Part shown: positions 12,701 through 22,500 of the stretch, piece by piece
Position numbering within the stretch: the first letter of the stretch is position 1
Layout: every line of letters starts with the position of its first letter
Origin: Podarcis raffonei
Taxonomy: Eukaryota > Chordata > Lepidosauria > Squamata > Lacertidae
Reading direction: 5' to 3'
Length of the DNA: 64,000 bases
NCBI RefSeq assembly: GCF_027172205.1
Contig: NC_070614.1
Span: 43,949,001 to 44,013,000 of the forward strand
Translations under genes and position numbers: made by a program
Notes under the pieces: model-generated
Databases searched by the model: none
Seen by the model: only the letters and a program-made list of their open reading frames with translations
What the model was told of the DNA's origin: nothing

Positions 12701-13927
12701 TCTAACTAAATTTTTGTACTTCACATAAATGCTGAAATAAAAATGGATGAAATGATGGTTAAAAACACACATTCAGAATTAACATAAAGCGGAAATAGAC
12801 ATGTTTCAGATCCTTTCCAATTGTTAATACCTGCAAGGTGATACTACTGGGCTTCCAAAGACATGTATGGCCCATGGAAAATCTCTCCACAAGTTGTTAG
12901 TGTGATTACGTGAGCGGACTGTAAACTTGCATTTCTGATATCAGCATGGCAACTTTCATTCTAACTATATTTCTCCATTTTTGTACTTCATATAAATGCT
13001 GCATAGAAATCTGGCTTCTCTTTTTCAGACATGGATGAATGCTTTCAGTGCCCACAACATCATTACCCAAACGTGGAAAAGGATTCATGCATTCCAAAAG
13101 ATATAAGTTTCTTGTCTTATGGAGAACCGCTGGGGATGTCTTTGGCCTGTTTTGCTCTCTCTTTTGCTTTCATCACAGGGTTGGTGCTTTGGATTTTCAT
13201 TAGGCACCAGGACACTCCCATAGTCAAAGCCAACAACCGCAACCTCTCCTACACTCTCCTCATCTCCCTCTTGCTTTCTTTCCTCTGTACTCTTCTATTC
13301 ATTGGTCGACCTGAGAAAGTGACCTGTCTCCTTCGACAAACAGCTTTTGGCATCATCTTTTCAGTGGCCGTTTCTTGTGTGTTGGCCAAGACAATCATTG
13401 TGGTCCTTGCTTTCATGGTCACCAAACCAGGGTCCAGCATGAGGAAATGGGTGGGGAAACAACAGGCCACTTCCATTCTTCTTTCCTGTTCCTTGATTCA
13501 AGCTGCTCTTTGTACTGTGTGGCTGGCAACTTCTCCCCCATTCCCAGATTTAGACATGCAATCAGTGAGTAGAGAAATTGTTCTGCAATGTAATGAAGGG
13601 TCAGTCACCATGTTCTACTGTGTCTTGGGGTTTATGGGCTTGCTGGCCATTGTCAGCTTCTGTGTAGCCTTCCTAGCCAGGAAGTTACCTGACAGCTTTA
13701 ATGAAGCCAAGTTTATCACCTTCAGCATGCTGGTATTTTGCAGTGTGTGGCTGTCCTTTGTTCCAACTTATTTAAGCACAAAAGGAAAATATATGGTGGC
13801 TGTGGAGATCTTCTCCATCTTGGCCTCCAGTGCTGGTTTACTAGGCTGTATATTTTCACCTAAATGTTATATAATTATGGTGAAGCCTGAGTTGAATAGC
13901 AAGGAGCAACTCAGAAGGAAGAATTGA
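5311..13927 (+). CDS. Gene B: complete V2R vomeronasal receptor, 890 aa
   Basis: A complete six-exon receptor. Exon phases fit at every junction and give 891 codons including the stop. Residues 1 to about 35 form a signal peptide with a hydrophobic run ending LPQVVS. About 40-550 form the Venus-flytrap ligand domain. About 556-612 carry exactly nine cysteines (NCD3G linker). About 624-875 form the seven-helix domain, followed by a short basic C-tail. The start ATG matches the first ATG of every other exon 1 in the array. The close relatives are C and D. Oddity: in exon 2 the block that reads [19 protein letters not shown] in C and D is [19 protein letters not shown] here, losing a proline and two cysteines. 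Introns 3-5 contain a tetranucleotide microsatellite, a hAT remnant, and a TA-flanked DNA element with a local duplication. Expression in vomeronasal neurons and peptide sensing are inferred from the family. Confidence 0.92.
6154..6208. repeat. (GAAA)n microsatellite
   Basis: About 14 perfect units. The matching site in gene C intron 1 is a mixed (GA)n(GAAA)n tract, so the locus has diverged in length and composition since duplication. Confidence 0.95.
6379..6445 (+). mobile_element. Truncated tRNA-derived SINE tail
   Basis: Matches the tail half (CAACCCCAGAGTCG, GGTCAGGGGTCCCTTTACC) of the longer SINE at 27011-27352, here in the opposite orientation. It is absent from the matching place in gene C, so it was inserted, or lost, after the B/C split. 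Confidence 0.75.
6462..6565. repeat. Short palindromic dispersed element
   Basis: GTTGTTGGACTCCAACTCCC at one end and TATAGTCCAACAAC at the other are near inverted repeats. This resembles a non-autonomous palindromic element common in squamate DNA. It is shared with gene C (about 16768-16865). Confidence 0.6.
6781..6808. repeat. (GAGAGT)n minisatellite
   Basis: A short run of GAGAGT units. The matching stretch of gene C is a TG repeat followed by AGTGAGAG sequence. Confidence 0.85.
7288..7579 (+). CDS. Gene B exon 2 (ligand domain)
   Basis: Runs from an ATTACAG acceptor to a GTAAAA donor and restores phase 0. It contains [19 protein letters not shown] and LGFHIY. Three otherwise conserved positions differ from C and D, including two lost cysteines. 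Confidence 0.93.
8352..9212 (+). CDS. Gene B exon 3 (ligand domain, largest part)
   Basis: 287 open codons from [12 protein letters not shown] to QQLWK. Contains [21 protein letters not shown] and the strongly conserved [20 protein letters not shown] near the end. The donor is GTAATG. Confidence 0.95.
9715..9764. repeat. (TTTC)n microsatellite
   Basis: About 12 units in gene B intron 3. Gene C intron 3 is about 400 bp shorter and lacks this stretch. Confidence 0.95.
10234..10461 (+). CDS. Gene B exon 4 (end of ligand domain)
   Basis: 76 codons, [20 protein letters not shown] to WPSRFNQ, between an ATTCAG acceptor and a GTAAGG donor. The frame happens to stay open into the intron, so a raw ORF overstates this exon. 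Confidence 0.93.
10484..10698. repeat. Foreign segment of unknown type in gene B intron 4
   Basis: A purine-rich segment present in genes B and C directly after their exon 4 donors. In D and E this place has ordinary intron sequence. It adjoins the hAT remnant. I do not recognise it. Confidence 0.45.
10699..11309 (+). mobile_element. hAT DNA transposon remnant (transposase C-terminal part)
   Basis: Encodes pieces resembling the ZMYM1-like/hAT transposase family: [18 protein letters not shown], then the dimerisation region [18 protein letters not shown] followed by [12 protein letters not shown]. The frame is broken in places. The 5' terminus seen in gene C is missing here because about 469 bp is deleted relative to C. 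The right edge returns to intron sequence at AACCAAAGGGGG. Confidence 0.8.
11485..11611 (+). CDS. Gene B exon 5 (cysteine-rich linker)
   Basis: Starts after GTGGACAG with [17 protein letters not shown] and ends NQT in phase 1 before a GTAAGG donor. Contains six linker cysteines. Confidence 0.93.
12266..13006 (+). repeat. Tandem duplication inside gene B intron 5
   Basis: Two successive copies begin GAAATAAAAATGGA (about 12266 and 12734) and both run to a CATAAATGCTG block. The first carries the TA-flanked DNA element. Gene D has one copy. Gene C has a shorter, rearranged version. Confidence 0.75.
12363..12593. mobile_element. Palindromic TA-flanked MITE (Tc1/mariner-like)
   Basis: Ends are CAGTGGTACCTCGG and its imperfect complement ending GGTACCACCG, flanked by TA on both sides. 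Internal GGTTAAGAAC motifs recur in both orientations. The same insertion is present in gene C (23027-23257) and absent in D. Confidence 0.7.
13029..13927 (+). CDS. Gene B exon 6 (seven-transmembrane domain)
   Basis: Opens with MDECFQC and has helices at about [97 protein letters not shown] and [15 protein letters not shown]. Ends in TGA after LRRKN. Confidence 0.95.
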
Positions 13928-15662
13928 CAAATTCTGAGTCCTTCATCTATGTCATATTTTAATTAGCAATGGGGTCTATGATACTTTTGTGTTTTTCATT
14001 TCTCCAGCAAAATGCAAATGTAATTTAAATTGTCCGTGCCATATTGGAGTAATGCTTTTAAAATTTGTGATGAAACTTTTGTAAGCAAAAATTCTCATGT
14101 GAGTAATCTCCAGTTCTCCATTATCCCCATCAGTGGTCACCATAAAATTGCCAACTCCATAATACTACTTTTGTAATTGTTTTGAAAATGTGCTATGTGA
14201 AATAGATGAGAATTATGGCATGAACACTCTTTGAGAAGACAATATTTCTGTACCAACTTGCAGTGGTCAAGCACCCTCTGACATTTTAATACCTTGTTTT
14301 CTCAGCCACATATTTGTACTGCTTTTCCTTACCATCAGGACAATAAATAGATATTCTAAATCCTCATCTTTTTTGTCTGCTTACTTGGAAAGAAAGTGAG
14401 CAGAATAATGTGTGGATCTGCATCTTAGATTTAGCCCTTTTCATAAGGAGCATTATAACCAGAATAAATGCTTAGTCTCCTGCTTTGGATGAAATCTGAA
14501 GTACATTTCAAGCATACCTTCATATGACTTGCAGGTGGAATTTTAATGTAATCAAAATTGAAACGTATAGTGTCCAACATCTTTCACCCCTTTTTTATGA
14601 ATTCTTAACCCCAGAACTGAGAGCCAAGAAAAATGTTTAGACAGAATGTATTGTGGCAGTAAATACCAATACTGAGCGATATCCACCAAGATTATCTAGA
14701 TATCACTAGGCAGATTGCAGTCTCTCATTACTCTCAAAGGTAACAACTATTCTATTTCCTTTGGTGATGCTTTTAACACTCCCATGTCATGAAGACCACT
14801 GAGATACGTATGCAGCCTAATTCTGCTGACAAGCACATAGTATCTAGCAAGCCTCTTGTGTTATTCTTTCAAAGACATGCATATTCACTACTAGTACAGT
14901 TCGAGATATTGTTGTTAGCATATGAAGATAAGACCCATAGCGACTTGAAAGCCAAACACTTAAAGGAGCACCACTCCCTTTTTGAATCTTTTACGAATGG
15001 AAGATCCCTTTCTTGTTTTCCCACTGTTGGCAGAAGGTCATTCTAAGGTGATATGCGACAGGTCTTTCTCAGAATTGCAGACTAGGTTGTGAATAACAAT
15101 GCCTCCAAGCACTACTGGAATGATGAATGTTTATTTTTTGTTGTTAAAATTACCCCTTTACCCAGCCCATTGCAGAAGTTCAACAATGATCTATTTTGAC
15201 ATAATGGACCTATGATTTCAGCACAGGCAAAATGGAAAGGAATGGACAATCCATCCCTACTCAGTTGTTTCTCAGTGACTACTGAAATTTGCATATGTAT
15301 ATTTGTGAATTGACTTAATTTGCAACTTTAATGACACAAGCAAATACAGTGAGTTGGACTAGAGGCAACTTCTGCTGAGATGTGATAAATATGTTTTCTT
15401 CTGCAATATCTCATAGAAACAGAAAGAGAAGATTAGCTACCTTGTAATTATCCAATTAGTAAGGATTACTCTACTTCTTAATGTCCAAGTGAACTGCTGT
15501 AACCACCTACAAAACAACAAGGCTGGATGTGATTTTTAATACCCCCAGTATCACTTCAAGCTGGGGCTGGAGACAAGCACACTGGGTCAGTCTGATGACT
15601 GAGAAATAGCTGGAGACATAGATTAACTGAGAGCCATTTAAGTCAGGATTCAGAGAAGGATA
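13928..15662. other. Spacer between genes B and C
   Basis: No exon seen. It is colinear with the spacers below A and above D, but lacks the duplicated GGGGTATTCC block and the GC-rich insert found below A. A possible polyadenylation signal (AATAAA, about 14342) is shared with A and C. Confidence 0.7.
15585..15600 (+). promoter_or_regulatory. Conserved upstream motif, gene C
   Basis: GGTCAGTCTGATGACT, the gene C version of the motif upstream of gene B, about 63 bp before the start codon. Confidence 0.3.
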
Positions 15663-15928
15663 ATGTGTTGGCAGGTGTACTGGTGGGCAGAAAGAATTGT
15701 TTTATGCAAGTTAGTAGCATTTGCAGTCTTGGTAGTAGTTTTTTTGCCACAGGTGGTGTCTAAGATTCCTGACATCAGCTGCAGCCACCGTGACCCTCTT
15801 CCTATTCTTCACAAGTATTACCAGCCAGGAGACCAAATCATTGCTGGCATTATGTCTTATATATACAGATTTTCCAGTTCAATCGAATTTAGAGAATGTC
15901 CCTCTAATGACATATTTGAAGAACCCAT
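15663..15928 (+). CDS. Gene C exon 1
   Basis: Differs from gene B exon 1 at only a few positions (IVLCK for [13 protein letters not shown] for FKECPSND). Ends at a GTAAGT donor. Confidence 0.93.
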
Positions 15929-16486
15929 GTAAGTTTTCTTAGATTAAAAAAAAGCATAGCATACATTTGCCTCAATTCCCCCCCCCCCCCCGTCTATCCA
16001 ATGGTAGCTCCAGTGGATGGGAGAAGATTAATTATATATTAATGTTTTATGTTTAATGCATATTTTCCATTAAACTGAATGCCATCTTTTCCCTTGACAT
16101 ACGCCACATGGTTTATTTGCTTTTGGGCAAGTATGTCTTTTGACTTCCTTGGGTTACCTGAGATTATAAATTCTTGCAACTGATCATGGCTAACCCATCG
16201 CACAAAATGTGGTAAGATGGAAGAGGTGGAGATCATCTTTGGTAAGCTACCTAAATTTGTCTTTTGAATTAAAACTCCTATTCCTCATAAACCCCACATC
16301 TACAATTTATTTACAGAAGGATAGCATACTTCCAGAACAATAACAGTGCTATTAGTTTTGTGTTTTCAGCAACTGCTTGTCGTTATGAAATGTCACTAGG
16401 CATGTAAGTTCTGACTGAGCTGTCACAGTCTGTAACCCCTAATATCTGCACTTTGTGTGTACATGTGTGAGAGAATGAGAGCAGGG

Positions 16487-16578
<92 letters not shown>

Positions 16579-19500
16579 AACACATACATGGCCAAACAAA
16601 TATTACTCTATGCATCTTATGAAGTGCATGAAATTTATCCAAATATTGCCAAAATCAATTATTTAAATCACGCCTGATTACTTTTAAGATGAAGAAATTT
16701 TGGTTATAATTGATTCCTCTTCTTATCTCATACCTTCATTAGTTTGCTAGCAAGTATCTTATGCCTCTGCAGATGTTGTTGGACTCCAATTCCCATCAAC
16801 CCCAGCCAGCATGGCCAATGGTTTGGTGAGTTATAGTCCAACAACAGGGCAGCAGGTTGGGTGTCCCGGAGCCACAGATTGAAAGTTCATGGTCTAAAAA
16901 CGTGGTTTTTATATGGTTCCATATAAGCTTACTTGTATCTGAGGAAGCTCCCTTAGATCTCCTCCAAACATGTTAATTGCAGGAAATTCTATAGAATCTA
17001 TTATCTTCTACTGACCTGAAGCTAGTCTTTTTTGAAAAACAACAAAAACAATACAGTGGTACCTTGGGTTAAGTACTTAATTCGTTCCGGAGGTCTGTTC
17101 TTAACCTGAAACTGTTCTTAACCTGAAGCACCACTTTCTGTTCTCATCCTGAAGCAAAGTTCTTAACCTGAAGCACTATTTCTGGGTTAGCGGAGTTAGC
17201 GGAGTCTGTAACCTGAAGCGTATGTAACCTGAAGCATATGTAACCCGAGGTATCACTGTACACCATACAGTGTGTGTGTGTGTGTGTGTGTGTAAGAAAG
17301 TAAGTGAGAGTGTGTGTGAGAGAGATATGACCCATCCTTTCGATGTCACATATGCCTAGCTTTGATGTATTAAAGCAGAAAAGTTACAAAAATATCAAGA
17401 ACCAGCAAGCCATGAAAAACTGTTTAAACACAGAAATGTATACACAATCCTAAAAATAAAAATCTAAAGAGAAAATGTTACATACTTGATGCCTTGGTCC
17501 CACTTTGGAAATAACACAGAGTAATTCAAATATATAAAATCTTGATGGAAATGCTACAATCCTAAAATAAATTGGGATAAGGATAATTTCATAGACATCC
17601 TTACATTTACAAATCTTTCAAAGCATTACTAGAATTGTATTAGAATTGTGCAGGTAAACAAAGAAGAAGAATGCCAATCTCTGGCAACATTTCATTATAC
17701 TTCTGCTATGTTTCTGTTACTGAAACCATATATTTACTTTCCATGTACCTAAATGAAATGAAGTACATATCATATTCTGAATCAAACGCACCATGACACA
17801 GCATGTAACTCTAATTACAGGGCTATGATCCAAATATACCAGCATTTCCTGGCCTCAATATTTGCTGCAAAAGAGATCAATGAAAATCCACACCTCTTAC
17901 CCAATGTTACACTGGGCTTCCATATCTATAGTAGTTATTTCAGTCCACGAGTGACTTATCAGGCCTCATTGGAACTCTTCTCTACACAGGGCAGATTCAC
18001 CCCCAACTACAAATGTGATAGGGGGAGCAATCCAGTAGCAGTCATTGGTGGGCCTACTTCTGAAGTCTGTCTCCACATGGCAGATATTCTATGCATCTAC
18101 AAGATTCCACAGGTAAAACGTGTGCATGGGGCAGATCAGTTTTTGAGACACAATTTGTCACATCTCTTGCCTTTAAATGTGGCTTTGCACACTGAAGATA
18201 AAATTTGTTTCTAAAGTATCACATTCAACATGCTTTTTTGGGGTTATTGTGCATGCTATGTTTGCGTGGCGATGTTGTGAAGAACGCTCCAACGCTTCAA
18301 CATATAAACTTGTTGAAATATCTGGGAGGAAAAATATCTCTTGCTAATCTACTCTCATCTCCAAAATGAATCATTATCCTGATGTACCTTTGCTAACCCC
18401 TTTTATGGAATATAGGATTAACCAGAAGGTGTCCTCAAAGTATGATAAATATGTAAGTTATAAACAATATCCCACTAAGTCATATATATATATACTACAT
18501 AGACACTAACAGATGTCAATTATTTTTAAATTCAGGTTTTATTTCCTTAGAACAAACAAGGACAGTCAAGACTGAGCCCTCCAAATAATGCAGACCACAA
18601 ATGTCATAATCCCTGATCATTGTCTATGCTCACTAGGACTGATGGGAGGTATCATCCAAAACACTTATTCATTATTGTGTTAAATACCTATGAATTAAAC
18701 TGACATTATGTGAAATATGCCAGTGAACACTCCACTGCAATATTCCACGAGGGCACGCACTTGGCCAACGTAGCTCTGCCTTTGCAGTTTCAATGTATTT
18801 CTCCTCTGTGGTGACTGTTGAAAAGATTTGTTCAAGCCTCTTCAATACCATTTCCCCTTGCTTAAATAATTTTCTTCCTTCTTTAGTTCATATATGGCTC
18901 TGCCCCAGTGATAAATAAGAAAGCAGAGGCCGTTCTGTACCACCAGATGTTTCCAGATGTGGACCATCAGTATAAAGGGATTCTCCAGTTATTGCTGCAT
19001 TTCAGGTGGACGTGGATTGGGGTCCTATCTGGCCATGATGACAATGTAGAGAGGTTTGAACACACTGTGGTTCCCATGTTTATCCAGAGGGGTATTTGCT
19101 TTGATTTCATGTTAAGAATACCCATTATGACTTTTTCCAATAATGTTCCTGATATGGAGAAAGAGGCGTTTAAAACATACTATCTTATCCTCAGCAGCAC
19201 TGTTAATGCAGTGATCTTTCATGGTGAAATTGGTACCATGGTAGTTTTGAGACCTTTTCCCAGGTATTCAGAAACTATGTATGAATCAACAAAGGGAAAA
19301 TGGAAAGTCTGGATTATGACATCCCAGATAGATTTCACATCAATTCCCCGTCAGAGAACATGGCGCGTGGACTTTCTTCATGGTAATATATACTTTTCTG
19401 TTCACTCCCATGAGATAGAAGGTTTCCAGAAATATCTTCAGATAATAAAACCTACTTTGGAAAACAAAGATAACCTTTTCCGGAAGTTTTGGGAAGAAGC

Positions 19501-22500
19501 ATTTCTTTGTTCTTTCAACCCTTCCCTGGTAGATGGAGAGAACACAAAAATCTGCACTGGGGAGGAGAAGCTGGAGAATCTTCCTGCAACAGTTTTTGAA
19601 ATGACCATGACCGGCCACAGCTACAGCATCTACAATGCAGTCTATACTGTGGCACACGCTTTGCATGCAATGATTTCATTGAGATTCAAACATAGAGCAA
19701 GAGTGGGTGAAGGAAGATGGAAGCTTCTGAGTCAGCAACTGTGGAAGGTAATGTCTTCAGCATACTAAGAACTTTAGAACATAAAATGATCCCTGCTGAA
19801 TCAGACCTGTTGTTGTTCCTGAGTGGCTCCCCATTTGATTTGAAATAGATGCATATGTCATTCATAATGCCTTTTGTTTAATTACTGGTTGAAGTGTTGG
19901 ATTATTATTATTATTTCCAACCAATAACATTAACATAAGAATATGCATTGAATAAGCATGTCAAGTTGACATATTTTGTGCTTACAAAATCATAATATGA
20001 AATTTAATCCTAAATATACCTCCCCAAAGAAATGCACTTAGCTGCTGATGAAAAGACAATATTGTCCTTTCCAGTGCACCATACATAAATTAATATATAT
20101 AATATCAAAACATGTTTGGTCTTTGTGTGTCTGAGAATTCTAAGATCCTTTTGTAGTTTCTCACTAAGGGCAATATTCCATATTTTATCCCACTATGCTT
20201 CTAGAGAAAAGTTAGTAGCTGTTTTCTAATGTGTTATATTTCTAGTTGCAGACCAGAAGTAGCAATTCCTTATACAGTATACTATTATGGTAATCTATAA
20301 ACAGATTTAATAAATCGCTCATCATACTTTTACATCCTCATGAATTGCTCACATTTCCCAAACCAATTCAGCTCAACTACTTTGTGAGAAGCACCTCATT
20401 TAACAACAGTGCTGGGGAAAAAGTTTCTTTCAATGAATATGGAGAGATAGAAGCTGTATTTGATATCATCAATTGGGTCACATTCCCAAACCAGTCTTTT
20501 CATAGAGTCAAAGTTGGGAAAGTTGAGCCCATGGCTCCCCAAGAAGAAGCGTTCAGTATTCGTGAAAAAGACATTGTGTGGCCTAGCAGGTTTAACCAGG
20601 TAAGGTCCATTCAAATATTGGGTCTCAGGAGTTTTCCTTCCCAGAGTCGAAGTGAAGACTGGGAGCTAGTGGGAGGGGAGACAGAAAGGGATGAAGGCTT
20701 GTTTCCCTTACAGTCAGAGGCGGAACAGAGCCTTTTCTTCCCTACAATGCCTCTCATTAATTCACAGGAAGAACAGACACAGCTCTCCAACACACTCTCA
20801 GGGGGAGAGGGGGATGTTGGACAGTCTACACTGGAATCCCCTCGCTCTTGTAGGTGGGGCAGACTCAGTGCCGGATTTATGTATAGGCTAAGTAGGCTGA
20901 AGCCTAGGGCCTCTAAATCTAGGGGGCCTCCCCAGCCCACCCGCCCCCCAGTGGGCAGTGTCCCCTCTTCCAAAATTGCAAACCCAAGATTTCATGCAAG
21001 GGCAGGGCAACTAGGGGCCAACAACTATTAGACTTGGGGCCCAATTTGAAACTCTAGGGCCCACCTTGGGGGGGGTGGAAATGTGGGGGCCTGGTTCACA
21101 GCCAAAGTCTGCAGAATCTTAGAGATATAAATCTGTGTGCTAGGTAACTTTCACAAGGTCAGCAAAGCTCTTTAGAAATCAGACCTGTTATTGAGTTCTT
21201 CTGCAAGTTTGTACAGTTCACTTCTGGATTTTTTAAAGAGTTTGATGAGCTTGAGAAACAAGCAAAAGCCACCTTGCCAAATGCTGACTACAAAACAAGG
21301 AGACAAAGAGTGAGGTAGGAGCAAAGAAATGACAGAAATGCACCTGATGCCTTAGATGCACTTTCTTCAAGAGATAAGTTTAGGATAAAACCCTTTATTC
21401 CTATATTAGATGCACTTAAAGCCATTTTAAAAAGAAGTACTGTGTGCAGGATGTTGCACAATTGTTTTTCGATTCTTGCTATTCTGATAGCATCTAAGCA
21501 AGAAACTCAGCAAGGTGTTGAACTGTTGATGGAAGCATACCCAGAATATATTGACTTGAAACTTATGGATGTACTTTTCCACTTTCACCTGAACATGAGA
21601 CAAAGCCATAGGCTTACAGCAGAGCCCTCTCTGTCTCATACAGACCTTTATCAAATTATATACAAGGGGAAAAAAATCAGATGGCCTTTCCTAACATCGA
21701 AGCAATTTTGGGGCTATTTCTTAGCTTTCTGGTCACTAGCTGTTCAGGAGAGAGGAGTTTTTCAAGACTCAAAAGAATTAAAAATGAATTAAGGGCCACG
21801 ATGTCTTAAGAGAGGTTGTCCACACTGAGCATTCTGTACATTGAAAGTGACAGACAAACAATTTTTGATGAAGTTTTCTGATGTCCTTTAGTGGAGAAAT
21901 TGTGAATTGCAGATTAACCAAAGGGGGCTGTAACTGTGATAATGAAATGTTGGTCTTTAATAGCTTTCTGGCTCCTGACCTTCATTGGCTGGCCTGTATG
22001 AGATAGCTCAGCAGATATTCATAATACAGAACACTATTGATATGCAATTTTCCAAAGGAGAAACCATGATCCTCTTTCATTTCTGGACAGGCACAGCCCC
22101 TTTCTCTTTGTAATGACCATTGCCATTTGGGATATCATAAGGCAAAGAAGGAAGGAGAGCCATTTTGCTGCTATGATTGCCTCCCATGTCCGGAAGGAAA
22201 GATTTCCAACCAGGCGGGTAAGAGAAATCATGTTCATGGGAAATGCTCAGAATTTAAGGATGACTGGGGCTGCTGATATGGGGGTTTGGAGTACTAATAG
22301 GAATCTCAGCTCTCTGGGTGCCAGTCATCATGTAGGGAAAAAAATCAGAGTTCAAACACTAGGTGGCGATATACAAGCTTGCTTGGAAGAAGCACTACGC
22401 TTGCAGCAACAACCCCCCTCAATGAATACATGGTGTGTTAAATGACTATGGAATGGAGACTGATGTGTTGTGGCAGAAAAGAATATATGATAAGAAATGA

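Noticed and set aside
20345-21031. 228 aa open frame at gene C exon 4
   Set aside because: Only the first part is receptor. The rest is read-through past the GTAAGG donor into the inserted segment and the hAT end. Gene B shows the same effect with a different tail.
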